Positions 8,021-17,121 of a stretch of 64,000 nucleotides of DNA are shown here, piece by piece (position 1 is the stretch's first letter; each line of letters opens with the position of its first letter). Position numbers and translations under genes: made by a program. The stretch spans positions 5,118,282 through 5,182,281 of the forward strand of contig NZ_CP111085.1 of the NCBI RefSeq assembly GCF_026278345.1, read 5' to 3'. Origin of the DNA: Tellurirhabdus rosea (GTDB lineage: Bacteria > Bacteroidota > Bacteroidia > Cytophagales > Spirosomataceae). Below the pieces are notes generated by a model. That model did no database searches. It worked only from the letters and a program-made list of their open reading frames with translations, and was not told where the DNA came from.

Positions 8021-9544
8021 TCAAAAGAACCCAAGCTTATTCTTGCTGTACGAGATCAGCAGGTTTTTCTGCTGGCGGTAGTGGTTCAGCATCATCAGGT
8101 GGTTTTCGCGACCGAAGCCTGATTTTTTGTAGCCGCCGAACGGAGCGTGGGCCGGGTAGTGGTGGTAGCAGTTCACCCACACGCGACCGGCCTGAATGGC
8201 CCGCGGAATCTGGTACAGCTCGTGGGCGTCGCGGGTCCAGAGACCGGCACCCAGCCCGTAGAGCGTATCATTGGCCATTTCAATGGCCTCTTCCGTTGTT
8301 TTGAACGTCGAAACGGAAACGACCGGACCGAAGATTTCTTCCTGGAAAACCCGCATCTTGTTGTGGCCTTTCAGGATGGTCGGCTGGATGTAGTAACCCT
8401 GCTCCAGACCGTTGTTCAGCTTGGCCGGACCACCGCCCGTCAGGACTTCGGCGCCTTCCTGCTTACCGATGTCGATGTACGACAGGATTTTCTCGAACTG
8501 GTCGTTGGAAGCCTGCGCGCCCATCATCGTTTCCGGGTCGAGCGGGTGGCCGAGTTTGATGGCTTCCGCGCGCTGGACAACGCGCTCCATAAAGCGGTCG
8601 TACGCGCTTTCGTGGACCAGCAGACGCGACGGACAGGTACATACTTCGCCCTGGTTCAAAGCGAACATCACCGCCCCCTCCACGCACTTGTCGAAAAACT
8701 CGTCGTCGGCATCCGCAATGCTCGGCATGAAGATGTTCGGCGATTTGCCGCCCAGTTCCATCGTGACCGGAATGAGGTTTTCCGAGGCATACTGCATAAT
8801 CAGGCGGCCGGTGGTCGTTTCCCCCGTGAAGGCCACCTTGGCGACGCGCTTGCTCTGCGCCAGCGGCTTACCGGCCTCGGGACCAAACCCGTTGACGATG
8901 TTGACGACGCCCGGCGGGATGATGCCTTCCAGCAGTTCCATCAGAACCAGGATCGAGGTCGGAGTCTGCTCGGCGGGTTTCATCACCACGCAGCAGCCCG
9001 CGGCCAGCGCCGGAGCGAGCTTCCAGGTCGCCATCAGCAGCGGGAAGTTCCAGGGAATGATCTGGCCTACGACGCCGATGGGCTCTTTGATAATCATCGA
9101 AACCGTCGTGGCGTCGAGTTCGGACATGCTGCCTTCCTCGGCGCGGATGACGCCGGCGAAGTAGCGGAAATGGTCAACGCAGAGGGGAAGGTCGGCGGCC
9201 AGGGTTTCGCGAACGGCTTTCCCGTTCTCCACCGTTTCGACGCGGGCCAGAAATTCCAGGTTCTGTTCGATGGCATCGGCGATGCGGAGCAGGATGTTGC
9301 TGCGCTCGGTGGCCGAGGTCCGCGACCAGGTTTCGAAGGCTTTGTGGGCGGCGTCCAGCGCCATTTCGATGTCCGCGGCTTTGGAGCGGGGCACGCGGCT
9401 GATAAGGCTATTGTCGACCGGAGACGTATTGTTGAAGTACTCACCGTCGACGGGAGCTACCCATTTGCCGCCAATGTAGTTTTCGTACTGCTGCTTGAAG
9501 ATCGGCCGGGGAAGGGTCTTGCTGGGGACTTCTAGGGTTTCCAT
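8021..9544 (-). CDS. Aldehyde dehydrogenase, AldB/ExaC type
   Basis: 507-residue NAD(P)-dependent aldehyde dehydrogenase, cytoplasmic, of the class that oxidises acetaldehyde and related aldehydes to acids. Visible signatures are IIPWNFPLL at 162-170, the base E263 in MELGGKS and the catalytic Cys C302 in [11 protein letters not shown]. The GEVCTCPSR form is typical of the acetaldehyde dehydrogenase group that travels with DUF779, and a DUF779 gene follows. A divergent AraC regulator and two direct repeats upstream (9634-9675) suggest aldehyde- or alcohol-responsive control. The exact substrate is inferred. Confidence 0.93.
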   Translation of the reverse strand: METLEVPSKTLPRPIFKQQYENYIGGKWVAPVDGEYFNNTSPVDNSLISRVPRSKAADIEMALDAAHKAFETWSRTSATERSNILLRIADAIEQNLEFLARVETVENGKAVRETLAADLPLCVDHFRYFAGVIRAEEGSMSELDATTVSMIIKEPIGVVGQIIPWNFPLLMATWKLAPALAAGCCVVMKPAEQTPTSILVLMELLEGIIPPGVVNIVNGFGPEAGKPLAQSKRVAKVAFTGETTTGRLIMQYASENLIPVTMELGGKSPNIFMPSIADADDEFFDKCVEGAVMFALNQGEVCTCPSRLLVHESAYDRFMERVVQRAEAIKLGHPLDPETMMGAQASNDQFEKILSYIDIGKQEGAEVLTGGGPAKLNNGLEQGYYIQPTILKGHNKMRVFQEEIFGPVVSVSTFKTTEEAIEMANDTLYGLGAGLWTRDAHELYQIPRAIQAGRVWVNCYHHYPAHAPFGGYKKSGFGRENHLMMLNHYRQQKNLLISYSKNKLGFF

Positions 9545-9633
9545 GGTTTGGTATTTAGGATTTACAGAAATGGAAGACTGTCAAAGGGGTTTGTTTCGTC
9601 ACAAATTTTGCCGTAATTGTGCAAGTTGAATTG

Positions 9634-9675
9634 CGTCAGAGTCTCATTTTCTTACGTCAGAGTCCCATTTTATTT
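9634..9675. promoter_or_regulatory. Two 21-bp direct repeats, putative AraC-family operator
   Basis: CGTCAGAGTCTCATTTTCTT (9634) and CGTCAGAGTCCCATTTTATT (9655) repeat with a 21-bp period, two helical turns, in the 180-bp gap between the divergent aldehyde dehydrogenase and AraC genes. Tandem direct repeats on one helix face are the usual target of AraC-type regulators, so this is a likely binding site for the product of the gene at 9723. Confidence 0.65.
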
Positions 9676-9693
9676 CCTACGCCTGTGAGGGGT

Positions 9694-9723
9694 ATGGCGC
9701 CGATCCTAACGAAGATGCCGTGA
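9694..9723 (+). other. Possible 9-codon leader peptide
   Basis: ATG at 9694 opens a frame reading MAPILTKMP whose TGA overlaps the ATG of the AraC gene (TGATG). If translated it would couple translation to the regulator. Short frames of this length arise by chance, so this is tentative. Confidence 0.3.
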
Positions 9724-10655
9724 TGAAGAAAAGAAGCCTGGTGAACCCGAACGAACTGACCAATGTCCTCGGTGGTCGCCTTGACCGATTGGTGGAAAAT
9801 AAGCTTACGCTGGCTCACGACCATGCCGAGTTGCACCTGTACGAAACCTTCCAGCGGGCCTCGCTGGTCGAGCTTGCCTTTGAAGCGCCGGTGCTGACGA
9901 GCATGCTGACCGGCAAGAAAGTCATGCACCTCGACCCGCTGCAGCCGTTTGATTATCTGCCCGGCGAGTCCCTGCTGATTCCGGCCCAGAAGTCGATGAA
10001 GATCGATTTTCCGGAAGCGGACCTTCACAACCCGACCCGCTGCATGGCGCTCACTATTTCGAGCGATTTTATTCAGGAAACGGTCAGCAGCCTGAACGAA
10101 ACCCAGCCCCGCGCGGAAGAAACCGGCGGATGGCGGATGGACGATGTGGATTACCACCTGCACAACGATTTTGAACTGAATTCGCTGATCGAGAAGATCA
10201 TCCGGGTGTTCCGGGAGAATAACTCGCTGAAGCCGATCTTTATCGATATATCCCTCAAAGAGCTGATTTTGAGGCTAATGCAAACCCGCGTCCGGAATGT
10301 GCTGCTGACCGAGACCCGCCAGCATCTGAATACACACCGGCTCGCGTATGTCATCGAGTACATCCGGCAGAACCTCACCCGGAACCTGTCGATCAATGAG
10401 TTATGCAACAAAGCCTGCCTTTCCAAGTCCCATTTTTTCCGGCTTTTCAAAAACGAACTGGGTCTTTCGCCCGTCCAGTTTATCCTGAACGAACGCATCC
10501 GGCTCGCCAAACAGATTCTGAGCAATCCCGCCAAATCCATCACCGACGCCTGCTACGAATCCGGCTTCAACAGCCTCACCCACTTCAGCAGCGCCTTCCG
10601 GTCCGTCGAACGGGTCAGCCCCCGAGAATATAAACAGTTAAGAATTAAGAGTTAA
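9723..10655 (+). CDS. AraC-family transcriptional regulator
   Basis: About 310 residues. The N-terminal two thirds match the AraC_N type of ligand-binding domain (ASFEAPVLTSMLTGKK-like pattern near residues 45-60), and the C-terminal 100 residues hold two helix-turn-helix units (NLSINELCNKACLSKSHFFR, then KSITDACYESGFNSLTHFSS). It is divergent from the aldehyde dehydrogenase, the usual arrangement of its activator, and direct repeats lie between them. ATG at 9723 is preferred to GTG at 9720. The last codons (residues LRIKS and stop) are encoded by the heptamer array at 10636-10738. Confidence 0.9.
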   Translation: MKKRSLVNPNELTNVLGGRLDRLVENKLTLAHDHAELHLYETFQRASLVELAFEAPVLTSMLTGKKVMHLDPLQPFDYLPGESLLIPAQKSMKIDFPEADLHNPTRCMALTISSDFIQETVSSLNETQPRAEETGGWRMDDVDYHLHNDFELNSLIEKIIRVFRENNSLKPIFIDISLKELILRLMQTRVRNVLLTETRQHLNTHRLAYVIEYIRQNLTRNLSINELCNKACLSKSHFFRLFKNELGLSPVQFILNERIRLAKQILSNPAKSITDACYESGFNSLTHFSSAFRSVERVSPREYKQLRIKS

Positions 10656-10738
10656 AAGTTAAAAATAGGGGCTTCGCTGATTCAGGATTCTGATACGGCG
10701 GAGCCTTACTTTTAACTTTTAACTCTTAATTCTTAACT
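10636..10738. repeat. Inverted heptamer-array element, AGTTAAG family
   Basis: Left array 10636-10670 and right array 10704-10738 are both exactly five 7-nt units; the first four units are identical (AGTTAAG, AATTAAG, then AGTTAAA twice). The core begins GCTTCGCTGATTCAGGAT, identical over 18 nt to the element at 27637-27750, and ends GGCGGAG. The left array contains the stop codon of the AraC gene; the right array ends 4 nt from the DoxX stop codon. Confidence 0.92.
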
Positions 10739-10742
10739 GAAT

Positions 10743-11177
10743 TCAGTGTTCGTGTTTGCGCATGTACGAGTCCAGCGAGAAGGGGCCGGAGCCGATGACG
10801 AGGAAGACGACCAGCAGGGCCAGAACCAGCAGCGAGAGCCAGAGTTCGGAGTTGAGGTATGAGAAGCCCTGTGAAATATTGATGAAGAATACCGCTCCGA
10901 CCAGAATCGGAAGCTGCAGTAGCACAGCCAGACGTGTCAGACAACCCAGCATAATCAGAAAGCCTCCGAACAGGTGCGCGAAGGCCACATAATGCACCAG
11001 CACCACCGGCGTCAGGCTGAATTTGACGCCGCCGACCAGACTGGTCAGGTACGAAGTGTCGCTGATAAAGCTGACTCCCTTCATGAAGAGAATCATCCCG
11101 AGAATAATCCGCAGCCCATCCGTCCAGACGGGGTGGTGCGTGTCGCCCCAATGTTCAACGCGTTGTACGAGATTCAT
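10743..11177 (-). CDS. DoxX family membrane protein
   Basis: 144-residue integral membrane protein with four hydrophobic segments at about residues 22-42, 58-80, 82-100 and 110-130, as in the DoxX family. DoxX proteins are small quinone-related or redox-associated membrane proteins of uncertain function. The short C-terminus ends HEH. It converges on the AraC gene with an inverted heptamer element between. It starts downstream of the intergenic gap from the TPR gene and seems monocistronic. Confidence 0.85.
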   Translation of the reverse strand: MNLVQRVEHWGDTHHPVWTDGLRIILGMILFMKGVSFISDTSYLTSLVGGVKFSLTPVVLVHYVAFAHLFGGFLIMLGCLTRLAVLLQLPILVGAVFFINISQGFSYLNSELWLSLLVLALLVVFLVIGSGPFSLDSYMRKHEH

Positions 11178-11232
11178 AAGCTTGTGGATTTAGTACAAGC
11201 TTAAGGTAAAAAAGTCCAAAGCAAAAAGCAAG

Positions 11233-13377
11233 TCAGCTTATTTTGGGGCAGGCCGTTTCGGAAGCAATGCGCGCCCGTCGCGGTTTGGGCATTTTTTTGG
11301 AAGTAATATGCAGCGAAGGAGACACCCGGCTGTTGGCTTTCTCGGCCCGAATGTCCATCTGCACCAGTTCATCGAGCGGCCGGTAGGCGGGCGGCGGGGG
11401 CAGTTCGGGTTTGATCGGAAACACGTGTTCGCCCGGAAATTCGAGCTTGTCGAAGTCGTAATCGTACAGATAAATGTTGATGTAGCCGTCCTTGCTGTAT
11501 TTGGCGCTGATGGAGTTGGTCAGCACCAGCGATCCGGCCTGCCGCCTGTCTTCCCGGGTATTCAGCGAATCATTGAAATAATCCTTGAAAAGCCGGTAGC
11601 GGTTGTAGTGGTAGATCTGGTTGGTCGAATCGAGATCGATGGCCAGATTCAGGTAGTAATGAGACGCTTTGCCGTCGGCATTGCTGGCGTACAGCACGCC
11701 CATGTTGTTGATGGCCGTCCGGTCGAGGTGACCCTGATAGCTCTGGATGGCGTTGCCGAAATCCTTGATGTTTTTGTAAACGTTGCCCCGGTTGTTGTAA
11801 TACTGCTTGCGCGACGAGTCGAGGCTGGCGGCCCGCTCAAAATCCTTTAACGAGCGGTAATAATACTGCCGCGAATTGTTGAAATCCTTGGCCCGTTCGA
11901 GCTTCAGTGCGAGGTACGAGCGGACAATGCCCCGGTTGTTGTACAGAAACGACTTGTGGTGACCGTGCGTAATAAGACTGTCGTAGATAGCCTGTGCCCG
12001 TTCGATGCGGTCGCGTTCCACCAGCACCGCGCCGAGTCCGTTCAGGGCGTTGATGTTGCGGGGGTTGTACTTCAGCGCCCAGACGAACATGGGGTACGCC
12101 TCGTCCATGTTGCCCGTTTTCAGGTACAGATTGCCTTTGTTGGTCAGCAGGTGGTCGTTGTTGGGCGCCAGATGGACGGCCTGGTCCATGTAGCGGATGG
12201 CCTGCAGAAAATTATCGTTTTTCCGGTACACTTCGCTGACCCCCGCGTGGGCTGCCGCGTTGCGTTTATCCAGCTGAATGACCTGGAAAAAGTCTTTCAT
12301 GGCGGGCTGGTTCCGGCCCATCGCCAGCCGGGCCAGGCCCCGGTTCAGGAAACAGTCGGCCAGCGTCGGGTCCTTCGGATTGAACAGGTCTCCGGCCAGC
12401 TCAAACTCTTCCATGCTTTCCTCGTACTTGCCCTGCCGGTAGGCCACCACGCCCATTCCCAGATGCGCCGACTTGTTTTCCGGCTGTAACCGCAGGACCG
12501 TCTCGTAGGACTCCCGGGCGTTTTTGTAATCCCGCTGGCTGGTGAACGCGTGCCCCAGTCCCAGATGCGCCGCCGACGACTGGGGTTCCAGTAGCACCGC
12601 ATGCCGGAACGCCTGCACGGCCCGGGCGTACTGTTTCAGTCCGTAGCGGGCGTTTCCCAGCCCGTAACAGGCCGAAAAGTGGTAAACCCGGTCGCGGGCA
12701 AGGAGGTAGTTTTCAAACAGTTCGGCCGCCTCCTCGTACTGTTTCAGCCCGAGCATGACGTTGCCGATCCGGATGGGCAGAAAGCGGCTCATCGACGGGT
12801 CGCCTTGCAACGAACGGAAGACGGCCAGCGCCTCGCGGTGTTTGCCCTGTTTCAGAAAAATATCGCCTTTCAGAAGGCGGTACACGGGTTCGGTGCCCCG
12901 CTGCCGGAGGGCTTCTTCAATGGCCCGCTGCGCTTCCGGAAGCCGGTCGAGCTGGTAATAGGCGAGGGCCCGGTTGTAAATCAGCTGACCGGCCTGCGCT
13001 TTTCCGGCCGAAGAATTTTCGAGCATCGTCAGGCCCGAAGGCACATCGCCCTGCATGCAGCGGTAAATACCCCGGTTGGCTTCGGCGAAGTGAAAACCGC
13101 TGACCGACTGGAGCAACTGGTCGGCCTCGGCAAAGCGCTGCATTTTGCCGAGCACTAACGCTTTGTTGTAAACGACCGTATCGACCGGCCGGGCGGCGGA
13201 GGCCCGTTGCAGAAGTTGAAAGGCTGCCGGATGGTTGTGCTTGGCGGAAAGGCGAATAGCCGTGTTGTTCAGACGCGGAATCGAATCAGCGGACGATTCC
13301 GCGGACTGGACTCGGGTCGGTGGGTGGAAAGCCGGAAACAGCAGCAACGCGATAACAGCAAATAGCAACCTCGGCAT
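11233..13377 (-). CDS. Tetratricopeptide repeat protein
   Basis: 714 residues: a signal peptide (hydrophobic residues 3-18) followed by about fifteen tetratricopeptide repeats between residues 40 and 600. Clear units include YGLKQYARAVQAFRHAVLLE, SAHLGMGVVAYRQGKYEESM and ALNGLGAVLVERDRIERAQA. The last 100 residues have no repeats and are rich in Pro and charged residues. TPR arrays form protein-binding solenoids, so this is likely a periplasmic scaffold. Partner unknown. It stands alone, with 485 bp of repeat-rich DNA upstream. Confidence 0.88.
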   Translation of the reverse strand: MPRLLFAVIALLLFPAFHPPTRVQSAESSADSIPRLNNTAIRLSAKHNHPAAFQLLQRASAARPVDTVVYNKALVLGKMQRFAEADQLLQSVSGFHFAEANRGIYRCMQGDVPSGLTMLENSSAGKAQAGQLIYNRALAYYQLDRLPEAQRAIEEALRQRGTEPVYRLLKGDIFLKQGKHREALAVFRSLQGDPSMSRFLPIRIGNVMLGLKQYEEAAELFENYLLARDRVYHFSACYGLGNARYGLKQYARAVQAFRHAVLLEPQSSAAHLGLGHAFTSQRDYKNARESYETVLRLQPENKSAHLGMGVVAYRQGKYEESMEEFELAGDLFNPKDPTLADCFLNRGLARLAMGRNQPAMKDFFQVIQLDKRNAAAHAGVSEVYRKNDNFLQAIRYMDQAVHLAPNNDHLLTNKGNLYLKTGNMDEAYPMFVWALKYNPRNINALNGLGAVLVERDRIERAQAIYDSLITHGHHKSFLYNNRGIVRSYLALKLERAKDFNNSRQYYYRSLKDFERAASLDSSRKQYYNNRGNVYKNIKDFGNAIQSYQGHLDRTAINNMGVLYASNADGKASHYYLNLAIDLDSTNQIYHYNRYRLFKDYFNDSLNTREDRRQAGSLVLTNSISAKYSKDGYINIYLYDYDFDKLEFPGEHVFPIKPELPPPPAYRPLDELVQMDIRAEKANSRVSPSLHITSKKMPKPRRARIASETACPKIS

Positions 13378-13646
13378 TCGTTGACTGAGTTAGTGGAGGC
13401 AAAGTGAAGGTAATAGTTTTGCCGAAAACAGGCAAATACCAGACAAAAGGTTATATGCAAAAATTGGGCTAAAATTGGTTGAAAGGCGTTATTTCGATTG
13501 AATTTTACTTAGTATGCGGGCTTTTACAAGACAGGCGAAAGGGTCGGAAAGGCCGTTTGCGGCTACCGTTCAGGTCGTAAGCTGCCCGTAGCGGATAGCC
13601 GTTGCGTAAACCGATGAATCGGTTAGGGGCTGCGTAAAATCGTTGC

Positions 13647-13807
13647 CCGTGCCCCACGGTTTAAGCCGTGGGGCACGGATGTGCATAACCGCAATGGGTT
13701 GAGCGCGGAATGGGAGGGCGGTCTCATCGGCAACGGTTCAAACCATCGCCCACGATTCAAACCACAACCCACCAATAAAACCATAGCCCACGGTTTAAAC
13801 CGTGGGC
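13647..13807. repeat. Palindromes and 19-bp degenerate tandem repeats
   Basis: This lies in the 485-bp gap 13378-13862. At 13647-13678 a 13-bp perfect stem (CCGTGCCCCACGG, loop TTTAAG) is present. At 13730-13805 four degenerate 19-bp units follow in tandem (starts 13730, 13749, 13768, 13787). The last unit forms the perfect palindrome at 13786-13807 built on CCACGGTTTAAACCGTGG. A further CCGTTTAAACGG palindrome follows near 13838. No gene is seen in the gap. Confidence 0.8.
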
Positions 13808-13862
13808 TACGAATGACGGCCGGCTGTTGTCCAAACCGTTTAAACGGTTTCAGCGCAAGGGC

Positions 13863-16535
13863 TTATTGCAGCAGTTCACGGCCTTTGGCCAGCGCCCGGT
13901 CCAGCCCGGCGGGGTCCGAACCGCCCGCCGTGGCGAAGAACGGCTGTCCGCCGCCGCCGCCGCGGATTTCCTTCGCCAGTTCCTTGACGACATTGCCCGC
14001 GTGCAGGTTTTTGGCTTTTACCAGCTCGTCGGCAAACATCACGGCCAGCTGCGGTTTGCCGCCGATCTCGGCACCCAGCACCAGCGCCAGATTCCCGACT
14101 TTTGCTTTCAGGTCGTAGGCCAGTTGCTTGAGCGCGTCGGCCGAGGGGACGGTTACCCGCTCGACGAGGACATGATACCCCGGTTCGGCGCCCCCATTTG
14201 TGGTTTCCACCCGCGACAGCAACTGCTCCTTGATCTGCTGAACTTTCTCCGCCTCCAGCGCTTCGATTTTCTTCAGCAGCTGGTTCTTTTCTTCCATAAG
14301 GCTCTGCACGGCTTTCACCACGTCTTTCGGTGCCTTGAGGAGTTCTTTCAACTGCGAAACGGTGCCTTCATACTCGTTGAGCAGGTCCAGTGCCTTTCCG
14401 GCCGTGACGGCTTCCACGCGGCGGACGCCCGTCGATACCGACCCTTCCGACGTCAGTTTAAGCAGACCGATCTGGCCCGTAGACGGTACGTGCGTCCCGC
14501 CGCAAAGTTCGACGGAGTAGCTCGGGTCGAAGGTGATGACCCGGACAAAGTCGCCGTATTTTTCCCCGAACAGGGCCATCGCACCCAGGTTTTTGGCTTC
14601 TTCGATGGGCACGTTGCGCTTTTCGTCCAGCGGAATGTTTTCCCGGATTTTGGCATTCACAATCTGCTCGATCTGCGCCAGTTCTTCGTCCGTCACTTTC
14701 GAGAAGTGCGAGAAGTCGAAACGCAGCACATCCGGGCTGACCAGCGAACCTTTCTGGGCCACGTGCGTGCCGAGCACCTCGCGCAGGGCGGCGTGCAGCA
14801 GGTGGGTGGCTGAGTGGTTGTTTTCGGTGGCCTCCCGGCGTTCGGTGTCGATGCGGGCCACCACCGAATCCGCCGTTTGCAGCGCTTCGTCTATGTCTTT
14901 GTCATTCGAAATATGGATGATGAGGTCGTTTTCCTTCTTCGTATCCGCAATCCGAATAACAATCAATTGTTCATTATTCCTTGTTAATTCCAGCGTTCCC
15001 GTGTCGCCCACCTGACCGCCGGACTCCGCGTAGAACGGGGTTTTGTCCAGCACAATCTGGTACTGCGTGCCCTGCTTGTTCTGCACCTTGCGGTACTTCA
15101 CGACGCGGGCGTCGGCCTCCACTTCGTCGTAGCCCACAAATTCGATCCGGTCGGCGTCGGTCAGTTCCATCCAGTCGCCCGTGGACGACGAAGCGTCTTT
15201 GCGCGAACGGGTTTTCTGCGTCTGAAGCGCCTGCCGATAGCCTTCCTCATCAAGCTGAAAGCCTTTTTCGCGGGCAATCAGGGCCGTGAGGTCTACGGGG
15301 AAGCCGAAGGTGTCGTTGAGTTCGAAAACCGTTTCGCCATCGATGACCTTCTCGCCCCGCTCGGCCAGTTCCGCCGTGAGCCGGTCCAGCAGTTTCAGGC
15401 CGTTTTCGAGCGTCCGCAGGAAGGAGGCCTCTTCTTCCCGAATCACCGTCGCCACAAAGTCGCGCTGGGCGTTCAGTTCGGGGAAAACGTCGGCAAATTG
15501 CATCGCCAGCGTCGGCACGAGCTTGGTCATGAACGGGTCCGTAAAGCCCAGGTACGAATACCCGTAGCGGACGGCCCGGCGCAGAATCCGGCGAATGACG
15601 TAGCCCGCCTTGGCGTTGGACGGCATCAGCCCGTCGGCAATGGCGAAGGACACGGCCCGGATGTGGTCGGCGATGACGCGCATGGCGATATCGCCCTTGT
15701 CCATGCTGCCAGTGTATTTTCGGCCCGACAATTCTTCAATGACGCCAATGGTGCCGGTGAAAACGTCGGTGTCGTAGTTCGATTGTTTGCCCTGAATCGC
15801 CATGCAGAGGCGTTCGAAGCCCATGCCGGTATCGACGTGTCTGGCGGGCAGTTCTTCCAGCGAGCCGTCGGCTTTCCGGTTAAACTGCATAAAGACGTTG
15901 TTCCAGATTTCGACGACCTGCGGGTGGTCGGCGTTCACGAGTTCCTTACCCGGTTTGAGGGCCACTTCGTCCGGCGAGCGCAGGTCGATGTGGATTTCGG
16001 AGCAGGGACCGCAGGGACCCGTTTCGCCCATTTCCCAGAAATTATCTTTTTTGTTGCCGAGAATAATGCGGCTGTCGTCACCGATGATGCCTTTCCAGAT
16101 GTCCCAGGCTTCCTGGTCGAAGGGCACGTTGTCCCGCTCGTCGCCCTTAAACACCGACACATAAATCCGGTCTTTCGGCAGCTTGTAGACTCCCGTCAGC
16201 AGTTCCCACGACCATTCGAGCGCTTCTTTCTTGAAATAATCGCCGAAGGACCAGTTGCCGAGCATTTCGAACATGGTGTGGTGGTACGTGTCGAAGCCGA
16301 CGTCTTCCAGGTCGTTGTGCTTGCCCGACACGCGCAGGCATTTCTGCGTATCGGCCACGCGCCGGGAGGGCGGGGTGCCGTTGCCGAGGAAAAAATCCTT
16401 GAACTGCGCCATGCCCGAGTTGTTGAACATCAGCGTAGGGTCGTTTTTGGCAACCAGCGGCGCGGACGGCACAATCAGGTGGCCCTTGCTGCGGAAAAAC
16501 TCTAAAAAGTGGCGGCGAATTTCGGAAGAGGTCAT
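13863..16535 (-). CDS. alaS: Alanyl-tRNA synthetase
   Basis: 890-residue class II synthetase that charges tRNA-Ala and edits mischarged Ser and Gly. The start at ATG 16535 (MTSSEIRRHFLEFFRSKGH) is typical of AlaRS; a longer frame to 16577 is rejected because the additional residues come from the repeat element upstream. Visible: FNNSGMAQFKD motif near residue 35, the catalytic core, editing-domain zinc motif NHSATHLLHAAL and CGGTHVPSTGQIG, and the DHHA1 tail with GGGGGQPFFATAGG. Transcribed divergently from a MerR-type regulator gene, with an inverted repeat element in the shared upstream region. Confidence 0.97.
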   Translation of the reverse strand: MTSSEIRRHFLEFFRSKGHLIVPSAPLVAKNDPTLMFNNSGMAQFKDFFLGNGTPPSRRVADTQKCLRVSGKHNDLEDVGFDTYHHTMFEMLGNWSFGDYFKKEALEWSWELLTGVYKLPKDRIYVSVFKGDERDNVPFDQEAWDIWKGIIGDDSRIILGNKKDNFWEMGETGPCGPCSEIHIDLRSPDEVALKPGKELVNADHPQVVEIWNNVFMQFNRKADGSLEELPARHVDTGMGFERLCMAIQGKQSNYDTDVFTGTIGVIEELSGRKYTGSMDKGDIAMRVIADHIRAVSFAIADGLMPSNAKAGYVIRRILRRAVRYGYSYLGFTDPFMTKLVPTLAMQFADVFPELNAQRDFVATVIREEEASFLRTLENGLKLLDRLTAELAERGEKVIDGETVFELNDTFGFPVDLTALIAREKGFQLDEEGYRQALQTQKTRSRKDASSSTGDWMELTDADRIEFVGYDEVEADARVVKYRKVQNKQGTQYQIVLDKTPFYAESGGQVGDTGTLELTRNNEQLIVIRIADTKKENDLIIHISNDKDIDEALQTADSVVARIDTERREATENNHSATHLLHAALREVLGTHVAQKGSLVSPDVLRFDFSHFSKVTDEELAQIEQIVNAKIRENIPLDEKRNVPIEEAKNLGAMALFGEKYGDFVRVITFDPSYSVELCGGTHVPSTGQIGLLKLTSEGSVSTGVRRVEAVTAGKALDLLNEYEGTVSQLKELLKAPKDVVKAVQSLMEEKNQLLKKIEALEAEKVQQIKEQLLSRVETTNGGAEPGYHVLVERVTVPSADALKQLAYDLKAKVGNLALVLGAEIGGKPQLAVMFADELVKAKNLHAGNVVKELAKEIRGGGGGQPFFATAGGSDPAGLDRALAKGRELLQ

Positions 16536-16540
16536 AAAAC

Positions 16541-16675
16541 AGTCGTAAGTCAACAAGTCGTAAGCGGTCCGCGGCAACGGTCGCAGGTTTCCGTCACCGG
16601 AAAATCGGGCAATGGCAAGTCCCGGCCACTTACGACTCAGGACTTCCGACCGCGGCGGCGGACCGCTTACGACTT
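16541..16675. repeat. Inverted repeat element, GTCGTAAG family
   Basis: Outer arms 16555-16572 and 16658-16675 are a perfect 18-bp inverted repeat (AAGTCGTAAGCGGTCCGC); further GTCGTAAG units lie at 16541 and, inverted, at 16627-16636. A second nested pair CGGTCG/CGACCG lies inside. It occupies the region upstream of alaS, 6 nt from the start codon, and lies between divergent genes, so it cannot act only as a terminator. Confidence 0.85.
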
Positions 16676-16716
16676 AATTTCCCGCAAATTTACGTTATTT
16701 TCGCTGTCCTTTGTTT

Positions 16717-16757
16717 ATTCATTCATTCACAATTCGCTCATTCGCTCATTGAATCGG
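16717..16757. repeat. Single octamer array upstream of the MerR gene
   Basis: Degenerate 8-nt units (CATTCGCT repeated, minus-strand ATGAGCGA) directly precede the ATG of the MerR gene at 16759. It resembles one arm of the octamer elements at 7901-8020 and 61924-62030, without an obvious second arm. Confidence 0.55.
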
Positions 16758-16758
16758 T

Positions 16759-17121
16759 ATGGAGGAGCTAACCAAACGGTATTACGGCATTCGGGAAGTG
16801 GCCGATATGTTCGGCGTGAACATCTCGAAGCTGCGTTTTTACGAAAAAGAATTTCCGATGCTCAGTCCCCGCAAAAACCGTTCGGGCGACCGGATTTACA
16901 CCAAAGAAGACATTGCGCTGGTCCGAAACATCTTCGAACTGGTTGAGGAAAAAGGGTTTACGCTGGAAGGAGCCCGTCAGCACCTGAAAGGCCGTTCGTC
17001 CCGCCAGAGCGAAGCGCGGCGGATCATGGAACGGATGAAGGAAATCCGGAAATTTCTGGTGGACGCCCGCGACAGCCTGGAGGCCGGTCCGGGTTCGCCG
17101 ACCCCGGACGAGGCGGCTTAA
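16759..17121 (+). CDS. MerR-family transcriptional regulator
   Basis: 120 residues with an N-terminal winged helix typical of MerR proteins (YYGIREVADMFGVNISKLRF at 8-27, then FYEKEFPML and RIYTKEDIALV), followed by a helical dimerisation region and a short Glu/Pro-rich tail. No Cys cluster for metal sensing is visible, and no large effector domain is present. Similar short MerR proteins are common in Bacteroidota near alaS or housekeeping genes. Its TAA overlaps the TAA of the converging gene at 17118 by the shared TTAA. Confidence 0.88.
   Translation: MEELTKRYYGIREVADMFGVNISKLRFYEKEFPMLSPRKNRSGDRIYTKEDIALVRNIFELVEEKGFTLEGARQHLKGRSSRQSEARRIMERMKEIRKFLVDARDSLEAGPGSPTPDEAA

Noticed and set aside
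16536-16577. Extension of AlaRS by 14 residues at its N-terminus
   Set aside because: The extra codons are formed by the GTCGTAAG repeat, and AlaRS proteins start at the MTSSEIRRHFLEFF position.
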